A stretch of DNA of 64,000 bases from Hippea sp. KM1 (GTDB taxonomy: Bacteria > Campylobacterota_A > Desulfurellia > Desulfurellales > Hippeaceae): positions 532,001 to 596,000 of the forward strand of contig NZ_JAFP01000001.1 in assembly GCF_000526195.1 (NCBI RefSeq). Reading direction: 5' to 3'. Below are positions 1 to 8,357 of this stretch, in pieces. Every line of letters starts with the position of its first letter. Position 1 is the stretch's first letter. Below the pieces are notes generated by a model, which was not told the origin of the DNA, did not search any database, and saw nothing but the letters and a program-made list of their open reading frames with translations. The translations under genes were made by a program, and so were the position numbers.

Positions 1-349
1 AAGGAAGATCATCAAGGCGGCCGTGGAGCCTCTGGCCGAAAGGATCATTGAGGTTAAGGACGGCCAGGAAGCGTGGGATACGCTTAACAAGCTTTATGAT
101 GAGACAAACGGGAATATAGAGGAGGCTGTTGATATAATCATAACCGATGTGGAGATGCCCAACATGGACGGTTATAGGTTTACCAAGTTGGTCAAGGAGG
201 ATGACAGGTTTAGAAAGATTCCCGTAATCATGAATACATCGCTATCTGGTAATGCCAACCTGCAGAAGGCCAAAGAGGTCGGTGTTGATGATTTCTGCAC
301 GAAGTTCATAGCCGAGGAGTTTACTCAGGCTGTGTTGAAACATATATAA
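1..349 (+). CDS. cheV: Chemotaxis coupling protein CheV, C-terminal receiver domain (5' truncated)
   Basis: The frame is open to the window edge (codons begin at base 2), so the visible protein is only the C-terminal receiver domain and the true start lies to the left. It reads R-K-I-I-K-A-A-V-E-P in the usual helix 1 position, then the phospho-acceptor Asp in IITDVEMPNMDGY. The segment MNTSLSG is typical of CheV receivers (usually MHTSLSG) and less so of CheY; FCTKF fills the conserved Lys position. CheV links receptors to CheA through an N-terminal CheW domain and is adjusted by phosphorylation. The downstream cheX, cheZ and cheY support the call. The CheW half is not visible, so a different receiver fusion cannot be excluded. 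Confidence 0.75.
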   Translation, partial: RKIIKAAVEPLAERIIEVKDGQEAWDTLNKLYDETNGNIEEAVDIIITDVEMPNMDGYRFTKLVKEDDRFRKIPVIMNTSLSGNANLQKAKEVGVDDFCTKFIAEEFTQAVLKHI

Positions 350-367
350 GAGAAAGGAGCTTAAGGT

Positions 368-856
368 ATGGCGGCTAAGTTAAGTGTTGAATGGATAAAT
401 CCCTTTATCGAGGCAACCGAGGAGATATTGGAAACGGTGGCCATGATTTCACCAAAGAGGGGTCAATTAGCCTTAAAGAAGGACAGCACCGTGGAATACG
501 ATGTCAGTGGTATAATAGGTATCACGGGTGAGGCCATAGGCTCCATAGCGCTTTCTTTCCCAAAGAAGACAGCTATAAAGGTTGTCAGTAATTTTACAGG
601 TGAAGAGGTGCTTGGTATAGATAATGATACAGCGGATGCTATTGGTGAGTTAACGAACATGATAGCCGGCAGAGCCAAAAAGATCTTCTCTGACAAGGGC
701 GTAAAGTTGAAAATATCCGTCCCAAATGTGGTTATAGGAAAAAACCACACCATTGCATCGCCCAAAGGGACGCCGACGATTGTTATACCGTTCACATCGG
801 ATGAGGGTGAGTTTGCCATACAGGTGTCGTTAGTTCCAAATCCATCGGAGGAGTAA
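368..856 (+). CDS. cheX: Chemotaxis phosphatase CheX
   Basis: A 162-residue protein of the CheC/CheX/FliY family, which dephosphorylates CheY-P in the cytoplasm. The single active-site signature of CheX is seen as DAIGELTNMIAGRAK, giving the catalytic E94 and N97 pair; CheC would carry two such motifs. Length fits CheX. An AGAAAGGAGC ribosome site lies just ahead of the ATG. It sits 18 bases after cheV and 4 bases before cheZ, clearly one operon. Having both CheX and CheZ next to CheY is unusual, since most bacteria use one phosphatase type. Confidence 0.9.
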   Translation: MAAKLSVEWINPFIEATEEILETVAMISPKRGQLALKKDSTVEYDVSGIIGITGEAIGSIALSFPKKTAIKVVSNFTGEEVLGIDNDTADAIGELTNMIAGRAKKIFSDKGVKLKISVPNVVIGKNHTIASPKGTPTIVIPFTSDEGEFAIQVSLVPNPSEE

Positions 857-860
857 TGTT

Positions 861-1586
861 ATGGGCCATCAAGATGATATTGATGCATTGATTGCCGAAT
901 TTAACAAGACCGATAAGAACGAGGTCAATTCGGTAATAGATGAGTTTGTGGAAAAAAGCGACGATGAGATCGTCGAAAAGGCCATGAGGCCTAAAGCCGA
1001 GAAGGAAGCGACCGATAAGGTTGAGGATGAAGAAGCAGAAAAACTAAGGGGCGTGAGGCTTCCGCCAAAGGAGCATAGGGTAATCGACAGGTTAGATGAG
1101 ATAAACAAGGAGAGCGAGGAGAAGGTCAATAAGCTTTTTGAAAAGCTTGAGGCTATATGTGCAGAGGTGGATGAGGTTGAGGGCATGATAGAAGAGATCA
1201 AGCCCTATGTTAATAAACATAAAGAGTTTATGGATTTCTTTGTGGAGCACTTCCCCAGAACCGTTGTGAAGAACAACTATGAGTATTTCAAAAACATAAT
1301 AAACATACTAAACGACATAGAGAATAAGGTCAACAGCGTCAGGGACAACACATACGAAGCAATGGACATACTGCAGTTTCAGGATATTACCAGGCAGAAG
1401 ATTGAAAGGGTTATCTCTGTTATCAAGGCGCTTCACGATTATCTTAACAACTGGTTTGCATCCTCCTATGAGGATGTGCCCAGGGCGAGGGTTGCCCATA
1501 CAATAGTGGATGAATCTGAGAAGGAGAAAGTCGATCAAGAGGTTGAAGAAATAATAAAGCAAATGCAAAGGGGTGAGGTAAAATGA
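861..1586 (+). CDS. cheZ: CheY-P phosphatase CheZ
   Basis: A 241-residue, highly charged, helical protein. Residues 80-165 form a long predicted coiled helix, and residues 168-180 contain MDILQFQDITRQ, matching the conserved CheZ active-site motif (QFQD-x-T-x-Q) that inserts a Gln into the CheY active site. The C-terminal tail IIKQMQRGEVK is compatible with the CheY-binding helix of CheZ, though less clearly conserved. The first 65 residues are acidic and probably disordered, longer than in enterobacterial CheZ. The stop overlaps cheY by 4 bases, implying translational coupling. Confidence 0.85.
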   Translation: MGHQDDIDALIAEFNKTDKNEVNSVIDEFVEKSDDEIVEKAMRPKAEKEATDKVEDEEAEKLRGVRLPPKEHRVIDRLDEINKESEEKVNKLFEKLEAICAEVDEVEGMIEEIKPYVNKHKEFMDFFVEHFPRTVVKNNYEYFKNIINILNDIENKVNSVRDNTYEAMDILQFQDITRQKIERVISVIKALHDYLNNWFASSYEDVPRARVAHTIVDESEKEKVDQEVEEIIKQMQRGEVK

Positions 1587-1957
1587 AGATTATAACCATT
1601 GACGATTCTTCAACTATGAGAAGGATTATCAAGAATACATTAAAGAGAATTGGATACGGCGATGAGATATTGGAGGCCGAAAACGGCAAGGAAGCGCTGG
1701 ATATCCTTGCCAACAACGATGTCGATTTGATTATAACAGACTGGAATATGCCTGTTATGGACGGGTTGACATTTGTAAAGAAGATCAGGTCAGACCACAA
1801 ATACGACGATGTGCCTATTATTATGGTCACAACGGAGGCTGCAAAGGAGGACATTATCACGGCTCTTAAGGCCGGTGTGAACAACTATATTGTTAAGCCG
1901 TTCACGCCTCAGGTGTTGAAGGAGAAAATAGAGGCCGTTTTGGGTTTGAAGGATTGA
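1583..1957 (+). CDS. cheY: Chemotaxis response regulator CheY
   Basis: A 124-residue stand-alone receiver domain. Acid pocket D7-D8, phospho-acceptor D53 (IITDWNMPVMDG), switch Thr at 83/84 (MVTTEA) and K105 (IVKPF) are all present. TTEA and the WNMP motif are diagnostic of CheY rather than a generic receiver. CheY-P binds the flagellar switch to change rotation. It follows cheZ with a 4-base overlap and its stop overlaps the TTG start of the ABC ATPase gene. No CheA, CheR, CheB or CheW gene is visible here. Confidence 0.95.
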   Translation: MKIITIDDSSTMRRIIKNTLKRIGYGDEILEAENGKEALDILANNDVDLIITDWNMPVMDGLTFVKKIRSDHKYDDVPIIMVTTEAAKEDIITALKAGVNNYIVKPFTPQVLKEKIEAVLGLKD

Positions 1958-2811
1958 TAGAGCTCAGTGGTGTATGTAAGTATTACAGGAAGGGCTCATA
2001 CTTTAAGAGGGAGACCGTTGAGGTCTTAAGGGATGTAAGTATAACAATAGAAAGGGGTAAACACACCGGCATAATTGGCGAATCCGGTGCAGGTAAATCG
2101 ACACTGTGCAGAATCTTAAGCCTGCTTGAGTTGCCCGATAAGGGCAGGGTTTCTGTCGATGGCGTTGAGGTTAACAGAAAGAACATAAAGAAGATAAGGG
2201 GTGTGGTGGGGATGGTTTTTCAAGACCCCATCACATCCTTAGACTCCAAAATGAAGATCATCTCCTCCCTTAAAGAGGCAAATGGTAATGTTGAGCAGAT
2301 CAAAGAGACCTGCCTTAGGGTTGGCTTGAGTCCATCCATTCTTTACAGATACCCCCATCAATTAAGCGGGGGCCAGCAGCAACGGGTTGCAATAGCAAGG
2401 GCTATACTCTCAAAGGCCAAATATATCTTATTTGATGAGTTTAGCAGCGCTCTGGATGTATCAACGCAGGCAAGGATAGTTAACCTGCTGTGCGATATAA
2501 ACAAAGACAGGGAGTATTCCTTTGTCTTTGTGTCCCACGATGTAAAATTGGTGGGATTTCTATCCGATGAGATCTATGTTATATACAAGGGCGAGATCGT
2601 TGAAAAGCTTAAGAGCCTCAGTGATGCTCTGCATCCGTATACCCGTCTTTTAATAGAAGGAACGGTTGAGGATGGTGTTGATTTGGCCGGCGATAGCGGT
2701 TGTGCGTTCTATTCTGTGTGTCCAAGCAGGATGGATAGATGCAGACACGATAGGCCTGAACTTGTTGATATAGATGGTGATAGACAGGTGAGGTGCTTTT
2801 TGTATGATTGA
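1954..2811 (+). CDS. Peptide/nickel-type ABC transporter ATP-binding protein (orphan)
   Basis: A 285-residue ABC ATPase of the Dpp/Opp/Nik type. It has Walker A GESGAGKST (near residue 43), signature LSGGQQQR, Walker B ILFDEFSS (Phe-Ser-Ser follows the catalytic Glu) and switch His in FVSHD. The C-terminus has the three-Cys oligopeptide-transporter tail CAFYSVCP...C typical of OppF/DppF. Such ATPases normally sit beside permease and substrate-binding genes, but here the neighbours are cheY and rlmN, so its permease partner must be elsewhere. The start is TTG overlapping the cheY stop (TTGA). Substrate is not predictable from sequence. Confidence 0.85.
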   Translation: MIELSGVCKYYRKGSYFKRETVEVLRDVSITIERGKHTGIIGESGAGKSTLCRILSLLELPDKGRVSVDGVEVNRKNIKKIRGVVGMVFQDPITSLDSKMKIISSLKEANGNVEQIKETCLRVGLSPSILYRYPHQLSGGQQQRVAIARAILSKAKYILFDEFSSALDVSTQARIVNLLCDINKDREYSFVFVSHDVKLVGFLSDEIYVIYKGEIVEKLKSLSDALHPYTRLLIEGTVEDGVDLAGDSGCAFYSVCPSRMDRCRHDRPELVDIDGDRQVRCFLYD

Positions 2812-3832
2812 TGTGCTTTCGTTAGAATACCATGAGTTGAGGGATATACTGCTGGGTTTGGGGTATGAAAGATACAGGGCTGAGCAGATCTTTTCGTTTC
2901 TTTATAAGCAGAAGGTAAGCTCCTTTGATGATATAACCGTTTTGAAGAAGGATGTAAGGAAGGCCTTGGCCGAGCAGTTCTTTATCTACAGGATAGAGAA
3001 ACAGAGTGTCTCTTCATCTGATGACGGCACCAGGAAATACCTGTTCAAACTTAATGACGGCGTCTTTATCGAAAGCGTATTGATACCGATGAATAGGGGG
3101 CGTTTTACCATCTGCGTCTCAACCCAGGCGGGCTGCAGGATGGGTTGTAAGTTCTGCGCAACGGGAAGGATGGGATTTAAGAGAAACCTAACGACATCGG
3201 AGATCGTATCCCAGGTTGTTTATATTTTGAAGGACAACAATCTAAAAACGGCCAATGTGGTATATATGGGCATGGGTGAGCCGCTGGATAATTACAACAA
3301 CACGGTAAAATCGATAAGGATCCTCTCAGACGAGAGGGGGCTTTCCATATCAAAAAGGAGGATCACGCTTTCGACAGCAGGTATAACGCCGGCCATAAGG
3401 AAGCTAAAGAAGGATCTGCCCAATATCAATATGGCTTTATCGCTCCACAGTGTAATATCCGACAAAAGAAGTATGATTATGCCTATAAATGAGACCTATC
3501 CAGTGGATGAGGTTTTAGATGAGCTTAAGGATTTCCCTATGCCTAAAAGAAAAAGAATAACATTTGAGTATGTCATGATAAAAGGCATAAACGACACAAA
3601 AGAGGATCTGAAGTCCCTTGTGAGGGTTATGTCTAAATTCAGATGCAAGCTCAATATAATACCGCTGAACAAACACGATCTGCTTGGAACGAAATTCGAT
3701 CCGACACCCTTGGATGAAATAGAGGCATTTGCGGACTATCTTAGAAATAAGGGCATGTTCGTTACCATTAGGAAATCCAAAGGCTCAAGTATAAATGCGG
3801 CCTGCGGCATGCTTGCAACCAGGGCTTCATAG
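2804..3832 (+). CDS. rlmN: 23S rRNA (adenine2503-C2)/tRNA methyltransferase RlmN
   Basis: A 342-residue radical-SAM methylase that methylates A2503 of 23S rRNA and A37 of some tRNAs. The [4Fe-4S] cluster Cys are C111, C115 and C118 (GCRMGCKFCATG). The SAM-binding GMGEPLDN motif and the C-terminal catalytic Cys (about residue 334, in SSINAACGML) are both present. Length is normal for the family. It overlaps the ATPase gene by 8 bases, and its 3' end overlaps convergent ruvC by 6 bases with no terminator between them. Confidence 0.95.
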   Translation: MIDVLSLEYHELRDILLGLGYERYRAEQIFSFLYKQKVSSFDDITVLKKDVRKALAEQFFIYRIEKQSVSSSDDGTRKYLFKLNDGVFIESVLIPMNRGRFTICVSTQAGCRMGCKFCATGRMGFKRNLTTSEIVSQVVYILKDNNLKTANVVYMGMGEPLDNYNNTVKSIRILSDERGLSISKRRITLSTAGITPAIRKLKKDLPNINMALSLHSVISDKRSMIMPINETYPVDEVLDELKDFPMPKRKRITFEYVMIKGINDTKEDLKSLVRVMSKFRCKLNIIPLNKHDLLGTKFDPTPLDEIEAFADYLRNKGMFVTIRKSKGSSINAACGMLATRAS

Positions 3833-4291
3833 GCCTTTGGTGTATATGTGGGTCAATGCGACGGCTAAGGCATCGGACACATCCAGCGGCATGTCGCCTA
3901 AGTCTATATTCAATGTCTTTTCTAAGACGAATCTAACCTGATTCTTATCCGCTGCGCCATAACCGCAGATAGCCTGTTTTATCTGTCTGGGTGTGTATTG
4001 AAAGATGTTTTTACCCTCTTGCTTTGCCGCTATGATTACAGCTGCCTTTATCTGACTAAGCACCATTGCAGATTTTATGTTTACCGAATAGAACGGGCTT
4101 TCAACCGCTATCTCATGTGGTTTAAATGCCCTTATTATTTGGCTTATGAATTCAAATACACCAAAGATCCTCTCCTCTTGAGGGGTTTTTTGTTTGAACT
4201 TTATAAAGTCAAATTCTATTTTTTTGGTGGAGGGGTCGATAAAACCGCATGCGGTAATAGAGCTACCCGGATCCACCCCTAATATAAGCAT
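3827..4291 (-). CDS. ruvC: Holliday junction resolvase RuvC
   Basis: A 154-residue endonuclease that cuts Holliday junctions in the RuvABC complex. The first catalytic Asp is in MLILGVDPGSS, a Glu follows in IAVESPFYS, and the last acidic pair is in LDVSDALAVALTH; the RQIKQAICGYGAADKNQV stretch is typical. I chose the ATG at 4291 rather than the in-frame TTG at 4303, because family members begin directly at the ILGVDPG strand. The start lies inside the 3' end of the LysM hydrolase gene (29-base overlap), so the two are co-transcribed. Confidence 0.92.
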   Translation of the reverse strand: MLILGVDPGSSITACGFIDPSTKKIEFDFIKFKQKTPQEERIFGVFEFISQIIRAFKPHEIAVESPFYSVNIKSAMVLSQIKAAVIIAAKQEGKNIFQYTPRQIKQAICGYGAADKNQVRFVLEKTLNIDLGDMPLDVSDALAVALTHIYTKGL

Positions 4292-5735
4292 AACGGGTAT
4301 CAACTCCGAGTATTCTTTTGGCTCCTACAAATCTCTTCCAGTAATACCTATCGAAGCGTGAGATCTTTACACCGCTTCTTCTTCCTGCAGCATGTATGAA
4401 TTTTCCGTTTCCTATGTATATGGCAACATGCGTTACCTTGGCATAGTTCATTGTGTGGAAGAACAACAAATCGCCCGGCTGGAGTTTCTTAACAGAAATC
4501 GGAATGCCGGCGGTCCTGTATTGCTCCTCTGCCGTTCTTGGGAGTCTTATGTTGAATTTGGAGTATATTTTTTGGACAAATGCAGAGCAATCTATACCGT
4601 GCCTTAGGCTGTTGCCGCCAAACCTATAAGGTGTGCCTATAAATCTTTCTGCATACTTGATCAGGGCGTGCCTTTCCTCGTTCAATATGGAGTATCTGAG
4701 CTTTAGTTTTTCGCTTTCCTTTAGGTTTAGACTCGGGACGAACAGCACCTGTCCAACACGCAGGTTTCTGCCCGATATATCGTTAAGGGTTTTTATTATG
4801 TCTATGCTTGTGTTGAATTTTTTGGCTATCTTCCATAGGCTATCGCCCGGTTTTACCCTGTAAACCTCAGAATAGACGAGGTATTTAGGCGGTATGAACA
4901 GGTTTTCTTTTCTGCTTAGTATGATCTTTTCCGTTAAATCCTTGGGTATAACAATCAAATCACCGGGTTTTATGATATTGCCTATTTTGGGGTTGAGTTC
5001 CCTGAGCTTTTGCAATGACAGGCCGAATCTGTTGGCTATGCCCCTTAGTGTGTCGCCTCTGGCCACGATGTAATAACCATCGCCAATCTCGCCCGGCCTG
5101 GGTGTTTTTTTGGCAACTGCATGCTCCTTCGGGAGGTTTATAACCTGACCCGGTCTGATTTTAGACCAATCTATCCCGGAGTTTACCTCTTTTAGCTGCT
5201 TGTAAGAATAGTGCAGCTTCTTTGCTATTCTAATCAATGAATCGCCGGGTTTTATTGTGTATGTCAGGGTTTTGTTTTTGCTGGATTGCTCTGCTTTGGG
5301 TTTTTCTTTTTTGGCGGTTTTTAGCTGTATGTTTGTTTTGTTCGGTGTCTGGCTTTTGTTGATTGTTATTTGATTGGTTCGTATGGGTAAGAATATCTTA
5401 TCATTTGGCTTTATCTTTAGCCAATCCACATTGGGGTTTGCCCGTTTAATCTCTTTATACGAATACCCTAACTTTTTGGCTATCTTTATGAGGCTATCGC
5501 CCTTCTGGACGGTGTAATATATCCTTTTGCCTTGCGTGGGTATTATGATCTTATCGTTTGGCTTTATCTTTAGCCAGTTGATGTTGGGATTTGCCTGTTT
5601 TATTAAAGACGGTTTAATGCCGAATTTGTGGGCTATCTTTATTAAAGAGTCGCCGCTTTTTACTATGTATATTTGATCTGCAAGGACCGGCTGGGCCAGG
5701 AGGATTAAGGCTAAAAGGATCCTCAAGACATACAT
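4263..5735 (-). CDS. LysM-repeat NlpC/P60 peptidoglycan hydrolase
   Basis: A secreted cell-wall endopeptidase of about 490 residues. A signal peptide (MYVLRILLALILLAQPVLAD) begins at the ATG at 5735; the longer frame starts with TTG at 5777 and would hide this signal. Five LysM domains follow, each with the GDSL/GDTL and NP-x-I-x-W-type pattern, joined by Lys/Pro-rich linkers. Then comes an NlpC/P60 domain with catalytic Cys in GIDCSAFV, His in VTHVAIYIG and a third polar site at FIHAAG. It probably cleaves stem peptides during growth or division. Five LysM copies is high. It lies between the IPCT/DIPPS gene and ruvC. Confidence 0.92.
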   Translation of the reverse strand: MYVLRILLALILLAQPVLADQIYIVKSGDSLIKIAHKFGIKPSLIKQANPNINWLKIKPNDKIIIPTQGKRIYYTVQKGDSLIKIAKKLGYSYKEIKRANPNVDWLKIKPNDKIFLPIRTNQITINKSQTPNKTNIQLKTAKKEKPKAEQSSKNKTLTYTIKPGDSLIRIAKKLHYSYKQLKEVNSGIDWSKIRPGQVINLPKEHAVAKKTPRPGEIGDGYYIVARGDTLRGIANRFGLSLQKLRELNPKIGNIIKPGDLIVIPKDLTEKIILSRKENLFIPPKYLVYSEVYRVKPGDSLWKIAKKFNTSIDIIKTLNDISGRNLRVGQVLFVPSLNLKESEKLKLRYSILNEERHALIKYAERFIGTPYRFGGNSLRHGIDCSAFVQKIYSKFNIRLPRTAEEQYRTAGIPISVKKLQPGDLLFFHTMNYAKVTHVAIYIGNGKFIHAAGRRSGVKISRFDRYYWKRFVGAKRILGVDTRYAYIRGGSG

Positions 5736-5773
5736 ATGAAACTTATACAAAATGGCGTCGGTTTTTGTCAATG

Positions 5774-7042
5774 TCAAAGGGCAAAATTTTGTTTGGTTGT
5801 CTTCTCTTTTTTTGCAAAGGATAACAGATTGAAAAATACCCCTATGTGCGAAACAATACCGATAAAAAGCATCGTATGGAGCATGTAAATGGGCCTTATA
5901 AGCGATAGAATGCCTCCAATCATTACAAGCAGCAGTCTGACATCCCGTGTTATGAACCTTGGCCTGCAGCCTGTCAGATGGGATGTATAGCTGATTAATA
6001 TAGTCCCTGCAAGGGTCAAAAGCAGGGCGATTTTTGCCTCTAATAGGCCGGAAAACGGCATGAAAGAGCAGAAGAATATCAGGCTATCTGAATACCTATC
6101 CAGCGTTGAATCCAAAACGCCTCCAAGCCTGCTTTTTGTATGGGTTATGCGGGCTATCTCACCATCGCATCCATCTAATGATGAGATTAGTTGCGTTAGG
6201 ATGCCGCCCAAGAAGAAGTGTCCATAGGCCATAAGAATAGAAGGTATTATGCCCATTACGCTTAAGATAAGGGTTAAGGTATTGGGTTTTATGCGACCTA
6301 TTAGGAGGGGTGTTATGAGGGTTGAGATTTTTCTGTTTATGTATTTGGATACAGGGCCGTCTGTCGGTTTTGATAGGTTGTTTCTTATGAATCTCTCTGC
6401 CTTTGTTAGCTCGCTTTGCGTATCTATGTCTATCCAGTATCCCTCTATTAATTGATATGTCAGTTTTTTCTCCTTTGCCATTGCTCCAAAGACATCCGAC
6501 AGCTTTACGATCTCCCTTTCTTTGGATAGTTTTTCTATGTATGGGAATATATCCTTGTTGCAGAAGAACATGCCTGTATCAAAATAGTCGTAATCCTTTA
6601 ATGTTTTGCCTATGTCTGTAATATAGATGCCTTCTGTTTTAACCTTTGTTGCTTCGTCCCGATCATCACAGAATCGGCTTACAAACGCCTTATTGGGCGA
6701 ATCTAATCTTAGATTTGAGATAAAATCATCACTGAAATAGTGGTCGGCCATGGTTAATATAAAATTGTCCTTTATGAGTCCTTCTGAAAACAGCAGGCTG
6801 TATCCGTTCTCCCTTTCTGGCCGACTGTTGAATGCCAGCTGAATCCTGGGGAAGCGCTCCTTTATGTGGTCTGCCAATGCCTTGTTTGAATAGACGACGA
6901 TTATGTTCTCCTCACCAACGATCTCCCTTAGCTTTATGATGTTGTGGTCTATTAAGGGTAAGCCGAAGAGGGGCTTAAGCGGTTTTGGCAAAGCCCCTCC
7001 CATCCTGCTTCCAAACCCTGCTGCCAATATTACTGCCTGCAT
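5774..7042 (-). CDS. Bifunctional CTP:inositol-1-phosphate cytidylyltransferase / di-myo-inositol-phosphate-phosphate synthase
   Basis: A 422-residue fusion. Residues 1-225 are a nucleotidyltransferase (MQAVILAAGFGSRMG, then the PKPLKPL lysines and MADHYF metal site). Residues 235-415 are a membrane CDP-alcohol phosphatidyltransferase with the full signature D-x2-DG-x2-AR-x8-G-x3-D-x3-D (SSLDGCDGEIARITHTKS onward, then GGVLDSTLDRYSD). In hyperthermophiles this fusion makes CDP-inositol and condenses it with inositol phosphate to give phospho-di-myo-inositol phosphate, precursor of the heat solute DIP. The gene directly upstream makes inositol phosphate, which strongly supports this role. The frames overlap by 68 bases. 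A plain phospholipid synthase is the alternative. Confidence 0.88.
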   Translation of the reverse strand: MQAVILAAGFGSRMGGALPKPLKPLFGLPLIDHNIIKLREIVGEENIIVVYSNKALADHIKERFPRIQLAFNSRPERENGYSLLFSEGLIKDNFILTMADHYFSDDFISNLRLDSPNKAFVSRFCDDRDEATKVKTEGIYITDIGKTLKDYDYFDTGMFFCNKDIFPYIEKLSKEREIVKLSDVFGAMAKEKKLTYQLIEGYWIDIDTQSELTKAERFIRNNLSKPTDGPVSKYINRKISTLITPLLIGRIKPNTLTLILSVMGIIPSILMAYGHFFLGGILTQLISSLDGCDGEIARITHTKSRLGGVLDSTLDRYSDSLIFFCSFMPFSGLLEAKIALLLTLAGTILISYTSHLTGCRPRFITRDVRLLLVMIGGILSLIRPIYMLHTMLFIGIVSHIGVFFNLLSFAKKEKTTKQNFAL

Positions 7043-8234
7043 CGCTTCTGCTCCTTAGGCTATCAAACCACTCCTTAAGGAGTATGAACTGCTCATGCGT
7101 GTTGTATATGTTGGTATCCATTGGGCTTTTGAAGAAGAAGGCAAGCTCCTTTATTACGCCGGCCTGCTGTTTTTTCTTTGCATAGAGGGCAAACCTTGCA
7201 AGATCAAGAACCAACGGTGCTGCCAATATGGCGTCTATACCGTCCCAGATGAAGTAGAATTTCATCTTTTTGCCTAAGAAGCCCTCATAGTGGACAAAAT
7301 CAAATGCCGTCTTGTTGTCCTGAAGCGGAGGGAAGTAATTTATCTCTGTGATTGTATACGGTGAATACCCCAACACCTTCTCCAATACGCCGTCCTTTGA
7401 TATGATCTTGCTTTCCTTGTTTTCAGTATGGTTTAAAACCACACCGTCTAAATCCCCTAAGATGTTGTATCCCATCCAGCCCAATACCTTCAGGTTTCTA
7501 TAGCTAAACAGCGGCACTATGGTCGTTTTGGCCAATGTTTCACCTGTTTTACCGTCGTTGCCTGCATGTGGGGTATTGGTTTTTTGTGCTAACTCCTTTA
7601 GGGCTGGAATGGATGAGCCTGTGCTTGGTGTAAAGTTTACATAGGGTATGTTGTTTTTTAATGCTGCGTATGCATAGAGCATACTGGCTGAGGCAAACTC
7701 CTTCTTGTTTTCCTTTATCATCTTCTCAAAGCCGTATAGGCTTCCGTGGTATTCCTCGTTGTATTTTATTACAGGCTCGGTTGAAGCCACATTTATCGCA
7801 ACGGTCTCATCATCCGCAAAATCCGTGATGTCTGCCTCTATCTTTTCAGAGATCTCCTTAAGCGTTAATCCGCTATCCTCAAGCGCCTCAACCCTGCCCA
7901 ATTCCCTTATGGCGTTTCCACAGTTTAGTGCCGTTCCTTTCTTGGGCTTTATTTTGCTTGTCTGGTCTTTTGTCTCTTCCAATATATCTTTATCAAAGTG
8001 TTGGTTTAAAACCCAGTGGTGCAGTGCGGTTTCGTATACGCTTTTGTCTGTTTCCCTTATCTCTACCCCGCCGAATTCAAACTCAAACGGCACTGTCTCG
8101 CTTAACTCTTCCTTGAAGTGGCTCAACTCACTAACCAGTCCCACCTTTGGCGCCTTTCCCTTCTCTATGGCCTTTGCCCCGACTATGGCTGTTGTGGAAA
8201 CGATACCGTGGAGTCCGAAAATCCATACTTTCAT
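6975..8234 (-). CDS. Inositol-3-phosphate synthase (MIPS)
   Basis: A 419-residue NAD-dependent enzyme that turns glucose-6-phosphate into inositol-3-phosphate (D-myo-inositol-1-P by the other numbering). N-terminal Rossmann segment VWIFGLHGIVSTTAIVG, the family blocks GNDGKTGETLAKTTI and GWMGYNILGDLDG, and the catalytic Lys region near HTENKESKIIS are visible. RBS TAAGGAGGTGGCAG precedes the ATG. Its 3' end overlaps the IPCT/DIPPS start by 68 bases, so both are translated from one message. Product feeds di-myo-inositol phosphate synthesis. An AT-rich palindrome lies 18 bases upstream. Confidence 0.92.
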   Translation of the reverse strand: MKVWIFGLHGIVSTTAIVGAKAIEKGKAPKVGLVSELSHFKEELSETVPFEFEFGGVEIRETDKSVYETALHHWVLNQHFDKDILEETKDQTSKIKPKKGTALNCGNAIRELGRVEALEDSGLTLKEISEKIEADITDFADDETVAINVASTEPVIKYNEEYHGSLYGFEKMIKENKKEFASASMLYAYAALKNNIPYVNFTPSTGSSIPALKELAQKTNTPHAGNDGKTGETLAKTTIVPLFSYRNLKVLGWMGYNILGDLDGVVLNHTENKESKIISKDGVLEKVLGYSPYTITEINYFPPLQDNKTAFDFVHYEGFLGKKMKFYFIWDGIDAILAAPLVLDLARFALYAKKKQQAGVIKELAFFFKSPMDTNIYNTHEQFILLKEWFDSLRSRSDAGSNIGSRVWKQDGRGFAKTA

Positions 8235-8251
8235 TCTGCCACCTCCTTAAA

Positions 8252-8278
8252 CATTGTTTTTTAAAAGAAAAAACAATG
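8252..8278. promoter_or_regulatory. 11-bp-arm palindrome in the MIPS leader
   Basis: CATTGTTTTTT and AAAAAACAATG form perfect 11-base arms around a 5-base AAAAG loop, ending 17 bases before the MIPS start and just upstream of its ribosome site. On the minus strand no T-run follows, so it is a poor intrinsic terminator. It could be an operator or an RNA hairpin affecting MIPS translation. Confidence 0.45.
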
Positions 8279-8357
8279 AAGAATTAAGGAAATTAGCAGA
8301 ACAAAAGTATGTATAGGCTCAATATAAATTTATCTAAACGGCCGAAAAAGTCAAGTT

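Noticed and set aside
463-819. Long minus-strand frame opposite cheX
   Set aside because: Shadow of cheX; hydrophobic but no family features and no ribosome site, while cheX has clear motifs.
7705-8250. 181-codon plus-strand frame opposite MIPS
   Set aside because: Ser/Phe/Pro-rich shadow of a strongly conserved gene on the other strand.
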